This document shows, piece after piece, positions 1-5,853 of a stretch of 8,062 nucleotides of DNA (position 1 is its first letter; each line of letters begins with the position of its first letter). This DNA comes from Clostridia bacterium (GTDB taxonomy: Bacteria > Bacillota > Clostridia > Christensenellales > Borkfalkiaceae), in the NCBI GenBank assembly GCA_029054485.1, contig JAIDFD010000121.1:1-8062 (forward strand). Reading direction: 5' to 3'. Under the pieces are notes generated by a model. It made no database searches. It was not told where the DNA came from and worked only from the letters and a program-made list of their open reading frames with translations. Position numbers and translations under genes: made by a program.

Positions 1-25
1 CGTCTACTATTACTTGCGCGAACAT
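1..25 (-). CDS. priA: Primosomal protein N' (PriA helicase), N-terminal eight codons only
   Basis: The minus strand has an ATG at 25 opening a frame that reads MFAQVIVD before leaving the window. This matches the usual start of PriA, the replication-restart helicase, whose first strand typically reads like (Y/F)AxVIVDI. The position fits too: priA commonly follows gmk-rpoZ in Firmicutes, sometimes after coaBC, which is not present here. The bases before the ATG (GTGAG, adjacent to the start) are a poor Shine-Dalgarno sequence. The call rests on eight residues plus gene order, so it is a reasoned guess. Confidence 0.55.
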
Positions 26-40
26 CTCACAATATTTTTT

Positions 41-69
41 CGCTGCGGTCTTTTAAAAAAGCCGCAGCG
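41..69. other. Hairpin between rpoZ and priA
   Basis: CGCTGCGG (41-48) pairs with CCGCAGCG (62-69) in eight perfect pairs, and four A-T pairs can extend the stem inward past a mismatch. In the minus (rpoZ to priA) direction it is followed by a run of A, not U, so it lacks the U tract of an intrinsic terminator. It may be an intercistronic mRNA-stabilising or processing stem. Confidence 0.5.
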
Positions 70-74
70 AGCAA

Positions 75-290
75 TTAATCTTTTGTATACTTGATTTTGC
101 CTTCGGCTATTTCCTTGCAGGCTACCGAAATTTCTTTTAAATACTCATCGGGGTCGCCGTGCGCCGCGTGGTGTTCGAGTATCTGTCTTGCACGCTTTGC
201 CGCAACTACGCACAGGCAATAGCGCGAAGCCGCCTGTCCGTCCGTGCCCAACTGTTCAATCAAAAGATCTACGGAAGGTTGATTTATCAT
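75..290 (-). CDS. rpoZ: DNA-directed RNA polymerase omega subunit
   Basis: A 71-residue protein, the normal size for a Firmicute omega subunit, which clamps the C-terminal tail of beta-prime and helps RNA polymerase assemble. The family signature is visible at about residues 22-37 (SRYCLCVVAAKRARQI), preceded by the typical PSVDLL start that anchors the first helix. A GGAG ribosome binding site lies seven bases upstream of the ATG, and the start overlaps the gmk stop in an ATGA (287-290), so the two genes are translationally coupled. The gmk-rpoZ pair is one of the most conserved neighbourhoods in bacteria. Confidence 0.95.
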   Translation of the reverse strand: MINQPSVDLLIEQLGTDGQAASRYCLCVVAAKRARQILEHHAAHGDPDEYLKEISVACKEIAEGKIKYTKD

Positions 291-847
291 TTTATATCTC
301 CTTTTTTGTTTGCGATAATTTTCAATATTTCTTCGACCGCTCTTTCGAGGTCGTCGTTTACTACCGTGTAATCGTAGCTGTCTTTTTTGGAAATTTCGTA
401 CTGCATACGGCTTATCCGCCTTGCAATCGTTTGCTCGTTTTCCGAGCCGCGTTTTAAAAGCCGTGCTTTAAGTTCTTCTTCGCTTGGCGGAAGTATCATA
501 ATAAGCAACGCTTTGGGATTGGACTTTTTAACCTGCAACGCGCCGTCCACCTCTATCTCCAAAACAACGTCTGTTTTTTCAAGCTGTTTTTCAACGAAGT
601 CCCTGGGCGTGCCGTAATAATTTTCAAAGTGGTTGCTGTACTCCAAAAAGCCGCCGCAGTCTATCTTTTGTTCAAACTGCTCTTTTGAAATGAAAAAGTA
701 CGACTCTCCCTCCCTTTCGCCCGCGCGGGGCAAACGGGTGGTGCAGGATACGCTCAGCGCAAAACCGCCCTTTTGTAAAAGTTTTTTTACTATCGTTCCC
801 TTGCCGACCCCCGAAGGACCGGACAAGACTATAAGCAGATTTTTCAT
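287..847 (-). CDS. gmk: Guanylate kinase
   Basis: A 186-residue guanylate kinase, converting GMP and ATP to GDP and ADP in the cytoplasm for purine salvage and synthesis. The P-loop is GPSGVGKGT at residues 10-18. The GMP-binding segment follows, with SCTTR near residue 35 and the GExxGxxYFF block (residues 47-53 region). The lid arginines lie in the RLLKRGSE...ARRISR stretch near residues 130-145. Length is slightly short of the usual 200 or so because the C-terminus is trimmed. No Shine-Dalgarno sequence is visible before the ATG; the preceding bases are AT-rich and a dispersed repeat lies further upstream. The gene may depend on transcription from yicC or a weak local promoter. Confidence 0.96.
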   Translation of the reverse strand: MKNLLIVLSGPSGVGKGTIVKKLLQKGGFALSVSCTTRLPRAGEREGESYFFISKEQFEQKIDCGGFLEYSNHFENYYGTPRDFVEKQLEKTDVVLEIEVDGALQVKKSNPKALLIMILPPSEEELKARLLKRGSENEQTIARRISRMQYEISKKDSYDYTVVNDDLERAVEEILKIIANKKGDIK

Positions 848-904
848 AATGTTTTCAATAAAAGTAATTCACCAAAAAACGCAGAGATACGAGCAAGACC
901 GATT

Positions 905-990
905 TGTCATTTCGCCCGAGCGTAGCGACGGTTTGCGTACCTTAATTTAAAAAATTATTTACTATGGCGCAAAGCGTAGCCGAGAAATCT
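905..990. repeat. Dispersed palindromic repeat, interrupted copy
   Basis: The element begins TGTCATTTCG (905-914) and ends CGAGAAATCT (981-990). Both ten-base ends occur again, exactly and in reverse orientation, at 6467-6493, where only seven bases separate them. Here 66 bases lie between. An eight-base direct repeat AGCGTAGC (919-926 and 973-980) flanks an AT-rich core of 46 bases. Either a short insertion duplicated its target inside a repeat unit, or two degenerate units lie side by side. Such TGTCATTTCGAGC-type sequences are scattered between genes in many bacterial genomes. The element fills the yicC-gmk gap. Confidence 0.7.
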
Positions 991-1011
991 TTATTTAATT
1001 TCCCCGCCTTT

Positions 1012-1887
1012 TTATTCCACATTTTGTACCTGTTCACGCACCTTTTCAATCTCATTCTTCAGCGCAAGTCCCAGTCTTGTTATTTCCAAATCGTTTGATT
1101 TTGAACATATGGTGTTTGCTTCGCGGTTAAACTCCTGAACGAGAAAATCCAGCTTTCTTCCGACAAGCTCCTGCTTGCATATTTCACGGAACTGGGATAT
1201 GTGCGAGTGAAGGCGGGTAAGCTCTTCGTCTATGTTGGCTTTGTCCGCAAAGAGCGCCGCTTCTGTAAGAAGTCTTGCCTCGTCCACTTCAACGCCCTCT
1301 AAAATCTTCTTTATTTTTGCTTCAAGTTTTTCCTTATATCCCTTGACGACCAACGGCGCGCGCTTTTCTATGCCCGCGACCAATTTTTCAATTTCGTCCA
1401 TTCGCGACAGCATATCCGCTTTCATTTTTTCGCCCTCGGTAAGGCGCATTGCGTTCAATTTTTCAAGCGCAACTTCCAGCGCGCATTTCAACGCCTGAAA
1501 GCACTGCTCGTCCGCGGAAGAAATATCATCTGTCCTGATTACGTCGGGATAGCGCAGAACGGAAGTCACCGAAAAATCGTTGACAGCCTGCGGAAAAAGT
1601 TTTTTTATCTTTTCCGCCGCTGCGGCGTAAGCCTTTGCCGTGCCCTCGTCCAGATACAGCTCGCGCTGTTTTTCGCGCTTGTCGTTTAAAGAAATAAAAA
1701 TGTCTGCGTGACCGCGGGTGAGCTTTCCGCGCACGATAGAGCGCACGGCGTCCTCGTATGCCGCAAAAATTTTGGGCGCTTTGACGTTTATATCCAGATA
1801 GCGGTTGTTCACCGTCTTAATCTCAACGCAAAGCTCCACACCGTCCTTTTTGTATTCCCCTCTGCCGAAGCCGGTCATGCTTAACAT
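1012..1887 (-). CDS. yicC: YicC-family endoribonuclease
   Basis: A 291-residue YicC/YloC-family protein, full length for the family, whose members are cytoplasmic endoribonucleases implicated in RNA turnover. The N-terminus has the hallmark SMTGFGRGE (residues 3-11) followed by EIKTVNNRYLD (22-32). The C-terminal DUF1732 part carries EELTRLHSHI, GRKLDFLVQEFNREANT, SKSND and a terminal KVREQVQNVE, all strongly conserved. AAGGGG lies eight bases upstream of the chosen ATG; starting three codons later at the second Met would remove residues the family usually keeps. A promoter at 1922-1950 drives it, and gmk and rpoZ follow on the same strand. No terminator is visible after the stop, so read-through into gmk is likely. 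Confidence 0.95.
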   Translation of the reverse strand: MLSMTGFGRGEYKKDGVELCVEIKTVNNRYLDINVKAPKIFAAYEDAVRSIVRGKLTRGHADIFISLNDKREKQRELYLDEGTAKAYAAAAEKIKKLFPQAVNDFSVTSVLRYPDVIRTDDISSADEQCFQALKCALEVALEKLNAMRLTEGEKMKADMLSRMDEIEKLVAGIEKRAPLVVKGYKEKLEAKIKKILEGVEVDEARLLTEAALFADKANIDEELTRLHSHISQFREICKQELVGRKLDFLVQEFNREANTICSKSNDLEITRLGLALKNEIEKVREQVQNVE

Positions 1888-1921
1888 AAGTTAAACCCCT
1901 TATATATTATTATACTGAAAT

Positions 1922-1950
1922 ATTATAACAAGTAATTTTGAAAATTACAA
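1922..1950 (-). promoter_or_regulatory. Sigma-A-type promoter of yicC
   Basis: On the minus strand, TTGTAA (1945-1950) and a perfect TATAAT (1922-1927) are separated by exactly 17 bases. Transcription would start near 1915 and give a leader of about 28 bases before the yicC ATG at 1887. A second TATAAT at 1909-1914 lacks a partner at the right distance. Confidence 0.7.
1932..1948. promoter_or_regulatory. Palindrome between the -35 and -10 boxes of the yicC promoter
   Basis: GTAATTTT and AAAATTAC form an eight-base inverted repeat around a single G (1932-1948). It occupies most of the 17-base spacer of the yicC promoter and part of the -35 box. A repressor bound here would block polymerase. 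AT-rich sequence makes such palindromes fairly easy to get by chance, so the operator role is only a possibility. Confidence 0.3.
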
Positions 1951-1952
1951 GC

Positions 1953-1982
1953 AAAAGCGGCGCATTGCAAACAACACGCCGC
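1953..1982 (-). terminator. Intrinsic terminator of the nitrilase-fold gene
   Basis: On the minus strand an 11-pair stem (two G-U wobbles) with loop TTTG spans 1957-1982 and is followed by TTTT (1953-1956) and a T-rich stretch. It sits seven bases after the stop codon at 1990 and just upstream of the yicC promoter. The nitrilase-fold gene and yicC are therefore probably separate transcription units. Confidence 0.7.
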
Positions 1983-1989
1983 AAAAAAA

Positions 1990-2661
1990 TCAGTAGTCCG
2001 CCCTCATATCCCCCGCCAGTCCCTTTGTTCTCGTTGTGATTACGCGGTAACGGTTTTTCGGCGTTACCTCGAAGAGGCTGACCTCGCGCGCGGAGGACGC
2101 AATCGCGCCGTTCGTTTCGGAAAAAAATGCAACGTTGCCCGCGCACATAATTATCGGCACGCCGTACAGGTACGAATACGACCTTATCAAAAGGGGAGGG
2201 ATATTGTCTTTAAGCTCTTCCGAAAGAGCGATAATAAGATTGCAACCGCACATAGAAAGGGCTTTTACACCGTCCGGAAACAACAAATCGTTCTCAATGC
2301 AAAGTCCGACTTTGCAGCCGCCGACCGTGTAAAAACCCAGCCCCGCGCCGCTTTTGTAGTCCTCGCAGTCGATGACGTGGTTCATATCCGAAATGCCCAA
2401 AAGTTTACCCCTGTCGGCGACCGCGATGGATTTGCGCAATATTCCGCGGCTGACTGTCTTACAGCCGCACAGCACGCCGCAACCCGCGATTTTTGAAAGG
2501 CGCGCCGCGTCCTCGAATTTTTCGGTCACGCCCTTAAGCTCGCTCTCGTAATTCACTTCGCCCAGCCCCTTAAACCCGAAGAGGGCAATATCGCACTCGG
2601 GCAGTGACTTTATATCCTTAACCGCGCTATCCGCAACGACGCATAATATCATACTATACAT
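1990..2661 (-). CDS. Nitrilase-fold (carbon-nitrogen hydrolase-like) protein, probably catalytically dead
   Basis: A 223-residue protein with the outline of the carbon-nitrogen hydrolase superfamily: a strand CDIALFG (23-29) where active members have a VVFPE motif, GKLLG (85-89) before the lysine site, and VGLCIENDLLFPD (118-130) matching the usual GVxICYDxRFPE. The later GCNLIIALSEEL and YGVPIIMCAGNV also align. The catalytic Glu, Lys and Cys appear replaced: Phe30 or Lys31 for Glu, Met93/Asn94 for Lys, Glu123 for Cys, although Cys121 is two residues away. It is also shorter than the 260-300 residues typical of the family. A regulatory, binding or decaying role is more likely than hydrolysis. 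No Shine-Dalgarno is visible; the start may be 2661 or the in-frame ATG at 2652. It is transcribed divergently from the M1 peptidase. Confidence 0.65.
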   Translation of the reverse strand: MYSMILCVVADSAVKDIKSLPECDIALFGFKGLGEVNYESELKGVTEKFEDAARLSKIAGCGVLCGCKTVSRGILRKSIAVADRGKLLGISDMNHVIDCEDYKSGAGLGFYTVGGCKVGLCIENDLLFPDGVKALSMCGCNLIIALSEELKDNIPPLLIRSYSYLYGVPIIMCAGNVAFFSETNGAIASSAREVSLFEVTPKNRYRVITTRTKGLAGDMRADY

Positions 2662-2767
2662 TTTATTGTTTTGGCGAAAAATGTGTTAAAATTTGTTTTA
2701 TTCGCGATTGGACGGGCATACAATAAGTTATCAAAAAGTAACTTTGACAAATAAAACGAGGTGTTAA

Positions 2768-4219
2768 GTGAAAAAATTTATCTCCCTTTTACTTATCGTA
2801 TGCGCGGTAGCGGCAACACTCTCTTTTTCGGCTTGCGCCAAAAAACAGCAAACCGTAAGCTCATACGATATAATAGCGACCTACGACGGAGAAAGCGGTA
2901 CTCTTACGGGCACGGTTGATTTCACCTATTACAACTGCACCGACAACGAGATAAGCGAACTGAAATTCAACCTTTTCGGCAATGCGTTCAGGCAGGACGC
3001 GCTCTACTCGCCCGTATCCGACGCATACTCGGCAAGAGCCTATTACGCGGGCAAGAGCTACGGCTCGATGACCGTTGAGGGCGTTGAAAACTGCTCGGCG
3101 TGGAACGTGGGCGGCGAGGACGAAAATATTTTAAGCGTAACGCTTATTTCGCCCGTGTATCCCGAGCAGACCGCAAGTGTAAAAATCAGCTACACCCTCA
3201 TTCTCGCAAAAGTGAACCACCGCACGGGAATTACCGCGAACACGGTAAACTTAGGCAACTTCTACCCCGTTTTATGCGCGTATACCACTGACGGTTTTGC
3301 CGAGTGCAACTACTACTCCTGCGGCGACCCCTTCCTCTCGGAATGTGCAAACTATACTGTGACTCTTACAATGCCATTAGGTTTCACCGCGGCGGCGAGC
3401 GGAGAGCTGATAAGCAGTACCGAAACTGCGGACGCGAAAAAATGCACTTATTCGTTAAACTGCGCGCGCGACTTTGCGCTCGTCCTCTCGGATCGCTTTC
3501 AGGTGGAAACAGGCAACGTGAACGGCGTAGACGTCAGTTACTATTACTACAAGGATGATAATCCCCAGGCCTCGCTTGCGGTTGCGTGCGAAAGTCTTGA
3601 ATACTTTTCCGACACATTCGGCGGATATACCTATCCCACACTCTCGGTAGTGCAGACGGGATTCTGCTACGGAGGTATGGAATACCCCGCGCTCACTATG
3701 ATAAGCGACAGTCTCGACGGTGACACCGCCGCTTACACCATAGTCCACGAAAACGCGCACCAGTGGTGGTACGCTATGGTCGGAAGCGACCAGTTAAACT
3801 GCGCATGGCAGGACGAAGGACTTGCCGAGTACAGCAGCGTTATGTTCTTTGAAAGCCACCCCGACTACAACTTTACAAGGACGGGGCTTGTGGGCACGGC
3901 GACCAAGGCTTACAGGGCGTACTACTCGGTTTACAACCAGATTTTCGGCGACGTAAACACCGGTATGACCAGAAACTTAAAGGACTTTGAAAGCGACTAC
4001 GAGTACGCGAACATCGCCTACAACAAGGGTATGATTATGTTCGAAACCCTGCGCCAGTCAATCGGCGATGAAAAATTTTCGGCGGGACTTAAAAAGTACT
4101 TTAAAAACAACCTCAACAAAATCGCCACGCAGGAAGATTTATTCGGTTGCTTCATTTCGGCGGGCGTTGATCTGGACGGATTTTTCCAGTCCTTTATAGA
4201 CGGCAAAATAGTTATCTGA
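2768..4219 (+). CDS. M1-family zinc metallopeptidase, membrane-anchored lipoprotein
   Basis: A 483-residue secreted peptidase. The N-terminus is a lipoprotein signal peptide with lipobox FSAC, giving Cys23 as the predicted lipidated residue, so the enzyme should be tethered outside the membrane. The zinc site is HENAH (327-331) with the third ligand Glu350 in DEGLAEY, the exact HExxH-x18-E spacing of family M1. GGMEY (302-306) is the variant of the GxMEN aminopeptidase motif, and Tyr418 in AYNKG fits the transition-state tyrosine. The C-terminal helical domain of large aminopeptidases is absent, as in many short bacterial lipoprotein members. The start is GTG, chosen because GAGGTG lies four bases upstream and the signal peptide begins there. 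A possible -10 (TACAAT, 2719-2724) lacks a clear -35. It probably trims extracellular peptides for uptake; the substrate is unknown. Confidence 0.9.
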   Translation: MKKFISLLLIVCAVAATLSFSACAKKQQTVSSYDIIATYDGESGTLTGTVDFTYYNCTDNEISELKFNLFGNAFRQDALYSPVSDAYSARAYYAGKSYGSMTVEGVENCSAWNVGGEDENILSVTLISPVYPEQTASVKISYTLILAKVNHRTGITANTVNLGNFYPVLCAYTTDGFAECNYYSCGDPFLSECANYTVTLTMPLGFTAAASGELISSTETADAKKCTYSLNCARDFALVLSDRFQVETGNVNGVDVSYYYYKDDNPQASLAVACESLEYFSDTFGGYTYPTLSVVQTGFCYGGMEYPALTMISDSLDGDTAAYTIVHENAHQWWYAMVGSDQLNCAWQDEGLAEYSSVMFFESHPDYNFTRTGLVGTATKAYRAYYSVYNQIFGDVNTGMTRNLKDFESDYEYANIAYNKGMIMFETLRQSIGDEKFSAGLKKYFKNNLNKIATQEDLFGCFISAGVDLDGFFQSFIDGKIVI

Positions 4220-4256
4220 TTTTAAAAAGCTAAGTTGCGGAAATTTAACAAATTGC

Positions 4257-4285
4257 TTGCCAAATAAAATATAATATTTTATAAT
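4257..4285 (+). promoter_or_regulatory. Sigma-A-type promoter upstream of corA
   Basis: TTGCCA (4257-4262) and a perfect TATAAT (4280-4285) stand 17 bases apart. Predicted transcription start is about 4292. No comparable promoter fits in the 44 bases between the terminator at 4400 and the corA start, so this is the most likely promoter for the corA operon, placing the terminator inside its leader. The region is AT-rich, which raises the chance of a false match. Confidence 0.6.
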
Positions 4286-4291
4286 AGCCTT

Positions 4292-4336
4292 ATGGACACG
4301 GACAGTTGTACTATCTATATTCATAATATGCCTTAA
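4292..4336 (+). CDS. Possible 14-codon leader peptide of the corA operon
   Basis: ATG at 4292 opens MDTDSCTIYIHNMP and stops with TAA at 4334-4336. The ATG falls on or next to the predicted transcription start, so it would be translated leaderless; there is no Shine-Dalgarno. Its codons cover the TTGTAC segment (4306-4311) that can pair with GTACAA (4343-4348), and its stop lies just before the putative antiterminator strand (4339-4347), the arrangement used by leader-peptide attenuators. Short ORFs of this size arise often by chance, so translation is unproven. Confidence 0.2.
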   Translation: MDTDSCTIYIHNMP

Positions 4337-4373
4337 ATTTCCGTACAAAAGCCAAGCGCAATTCTTTTAAGCT

Positions 4374-4400
4374 ATGCACGGAATTTTCCGTGCATTTTTT
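4374..4400 (+). terminator. Intrinsic terminator between the M1 peptidase gene and corA
   Basis: ATGCACGGA (4374-4382) and TCCGTGCAT (4387-4395) form a nine-pair stem with loop ATTT, followed by six T (4395-4400). It lies 154 bases after the M1 stop and 44 bases before corA. It could end the M1 transcript, or act conditionally inside the corA leader. Confidence 0.85.
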
Positions 4401-4444
4401 ATTCAAATTAAATATGACCGATTGTACGGTCAGAGGATAGCGTT

Positions 4445-5443
4445 ATGGTCAAGTACTTTAAGACAAACGGCGCGCTGTTAGAGCAGTGCGCAGATTTTAA
4501 CCCGCGCTGTTGGATTGATATGGTCAATCCCGATGACGACGAGTGCGAAGAGGTATCCCGTATTACGGGCGTGCCTGAAGATATGATAAAAGCCGCCCTC
4601 GACGAAGAGGAACGCGCGCGTACCGAGTTCGACGACGGTTGCAGCATGTTCGTTGTGGATTGCCCCATTATAGAAGAGGCGGACGACGGCGGCGACAGCT
4701 ATACCACCCTGCCCCTTGCCGTCATTTACAACGAAGTATGTATTATCACGGTCTGCTTAAAGGGCAACACCGTGCTGAAAAATTTTATCCTCGGCAAAGA
4801 GCAGATAAGCACGCAAAAGCCCGTGCATTTCATTCTGACCTTTATGCTCGGCAACGCGAAGAGGTTTTTGTACTGCCTCAAACAGATTGACCGCAAAACC
4901 CGCCGCATACAGAGCGAGATTGAAAAGACCATGCGCAACAGTGAAATTATCCGCCTTTTGGATTTGCAGAACTCACTTGTCTACTTTTCCACTTCGCTGA
5001 CTTCGAACGAGCGTGTTCACGAAAAATTCGACAAGGTCGAGGGCGTGCGCACCCGCGAGGAACTGACCGACCTCTACGAGGACGTTATAATAGAAAGCAA
5101 ACAGGCGATTGAAACCTGTAACATTTACAAAAACATACTAAGCGTTACCATGGACGCATACGGCTCGGTAATTTCGAACAACGCAAACGACTCTATGCGC
5201 AAGCTGACTATTATAACCATTCTGCTTGCAATCCCCACGATGATTGCGGGGTTCTGGGGAATGAATATGCCCGTACCCTTTGAAAAAGGCGTTGCGTTTT
5301 TGCAGACGGGCTGGTTCTGGTTGGTAATTGTTGGAACGGTGCTTCTGACCGCGGCGATTGCGGTGTTTATGATAAAGGGCAACCCTTTCAAAAAAGGCAT
5401 ACGTCCCAAAAAGAAGAAAAAACGCGACAAAAAGGAAAAGTAA
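4445..5443 (+). CDS. corA: CorA-family divalent cation transporter
   Basis: A 332-residue CorA-family channel, forming homopentamers in the inner membrane that pass Mg2+ and sometimes Co2+, Ni2+ or Zn2+. The large N-terminal cytoplasmic domain with long helices (about residues 120-245) precedes two C-terminal membrane helices, about 252-271 and 290-310. The diagnostic Gly-Met-Asn is at 272-274, at the end of the first helix. The loop after GMN reads MPVPFEKG and lacks the MPEL motif of E. coli-type CorA, like the GMN-VPxPF subgroup common in Firmicutes. The C-terminal tail is strongly basic (KKKKKRDKKEK). GAGGA lies seven bases before the ATG. The next gene starts immediately after the stop. 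Ion specificity cannot be read from sequence. Confidence 0.93.
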   Translation: MVKYFKTNGALLEQCADFNPRCWIDMVNPDDDECEEVSRITGVPEDMIKAALDEEERARTEFDDGCSMFVVDCPIIEEADDGGDSYTTLPLAVIYNEVCIITVCLKGNTVLKNFILGKEQISTQKPVHFILTFMLGNAKRFLYCLKQIDRKTRRIQSEIEKTMRNSEIIRLLDLQNSLVYFSTSLTSNERVHEKFDKVEGVRTREELTDLYEDVIIESKQAIETCNIYKNILSVTMDAYGSVISNNANDSMRKLTIITILLAIPTMIAGFWGMNMPVPFEKGVAFLQTGWFWLVIVGTVLLTAAIAVFMIKGNPFKKGIRPKKKKKRDKKEK

Positions 5444-5641
5444 ATGCCCGTATTACAATATGCCTGCACAAACTGCGGAAAGAAATTCGATGAGCTTGTA
5501 AAACAGCACGATGAAACCGTCCGTTGCCCAGACTGCGGCAATATTGCACAAAGGCTTTGGAGCGGCGAGATATATTCCGCCACGGGCAAGCCCGCAAAAA
5601 AATGCAGCGGCAACTGCAAAACCTGCAGCGGCTGTAAATAA
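5444..5641 (+). CDS. FmdB-type small zinc-ribbon protein
   Basis: A 65-residue protein beginning MPVLQYACTNCGKKFDE, the typical opening of the FmdB/CxxC_CxxC regulatory family. CTNC (8-11) and CPDC (near residues 28-31) make a four-cysteine zinc ribbon. An unusual tail adds four more cysteines in CSGNCKTCSGC, a possible second metal site. The ATG directly follows the corA TAA with no gap, and AAGGAAAAG inside the end of corA serves as ribosome binding site, so translation is coupled. The family's function is poorly defined; FmdB was named as a putative regulator of formamidase or amidase genes. Co-transcription with a cation transporter suggests a metal link, which is inference. Confidence 0.88.
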   Translation: MPVLQYACTNCGKKFDELVKQHDETVRCPDCGNIAQRLWSGEIYSATGKPAKKCSGNCKTCSGCK

Positions 5642-5682
5642 AAAATGTTGCCGCCGAGCGCGAACGCGCTCGGCGGCTTTTT
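5641..5682. terminator. Strong, probably bidirectional intrinsic terminator
   Basis: A perfect 12-pair GC-rich stem (5650-5661 with 5666-5677, loop GAAC) is followed on the plus strand by TTTTT (5678-5682), ending the corA-fmdB unit nine bases after the fmdB stop. On the minus strand the same stem is followed, after AACA, by TTTTTT, so it can also stop transcripts from the convergent 105-residue gene. Confidence 0.92.
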
Positions 5683-5701
5683 GTCAACAATGTGAACGTT
5701 T

Positions 5702-5844
5702 GGGTGATACAGGCTTCCCCGTGGCATCGGCATATAAATTATTCATTCTTCTTCCGCGGCAATAACTGTGAATGGTGTGACGACTATATCTCTTTTGTAT
5801 GTTGCCGTGTAAAAAAACCGTCCCCGGGGAAGGCTGTATCACCC
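5702..5844. repeat. 143-bp element with 19-bp inverted ends
   Basis: GGGTGATACAGGCTTCCCC (5702-5720) is matched at 18 of 19 positions by the reverse complement of 5826-5844. Inside, CGCGGCAA (5755-5762) can pair with TTGCCGTG (5802-5809), giving a nested stem. The right end lies ten bases beyond the stop of the 105-residue minus gene. The size and inverted ends resemble a MITE or a folded intergenic repeat, but no clear target duplication flanks it and no second copy exists here. A minus-strand frame starting GTG at the right end stays open for about 55 codons, but its start abuts the AG-rich bases with no spacing, so I do not call it. Confidence 0.7.
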
Positions 5845-5853
5845 TCCCGTACG

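Larger units (their letters stand above)
4292..4444 (+). promoter_or_regulatory. Putative attenuator leader of the corA operon
   Basis: The predicted 5' leader contains mutually exclusive pairings. TTGTAC (4306-4311) matches GTACAA (4343-4348). TTCCGTACA (4339-4347) can pair with the terminator's 5' arm TGCACGGAA (4375-4383) with one A-C mismatch, acting as antiterminator. The terminator itself is 4374-4395. CCGTACAA (4341-4348) is also fully complementary to TTGTACGG (4422-4429), which otherwise sits in a small hairpin (4415-4432) next to the corA ribosome binding site. I do not recognise the conserved core of the M-box or another known riboswitch. The alternative is a plain 3' UTR and terminator for the M1 gene, or a small RNA of about 110 nt. 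Confidence 0.4.

Noticed and set aside
302..306. Loss of aminopeptidase activity inferred from GGMEY instead of GAMEN in the M1 protein
   Set aside because: The coordinates are residues of the M1 protein. GGMEYP-type motifs are common in short bacterial M1 lipoproteins, so the change is not a sign of inactivation.
2725..2748. TTGACA (2743-2748) as the promoter -35 box of the M1 gene
   Set aside because: It lies only 20 bases before the GTG start, leaving no room for a -10 box and leader.
3455..3760. Minus-strand open frame of about 100 codons inside the M1 peptidase gene
   Set aside because: It overlaps a clear M1 coding region including residues near the zinc site, with no supporting ribosome binding site or recognisable domain.
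4292..4400. M-box (Mg2+) riboswitch upstream of corA
   Set aside because: The leader before the terminator is only about 80-100 nt, shorter than M-box, and I do not see its conserved loops. The attenuator reading was kept instead.
5125..5733. Long minus-strand open frame (202 codons) opposite corA and fmdB
   Set aside because: It is antisense to two well-supported genes and a strong terminator, and its translation has no domain features; it is a shadow of their codon bias.
5685..5842. Minus-strand GTG-started frame of about 55 codons spanning the inverted element
   Set aside because: The GTG abuts the AG-rich bases with no spacing, the peptide shows no features, and the frame is explained by lack of stops in a GC-rich inverted repeat.
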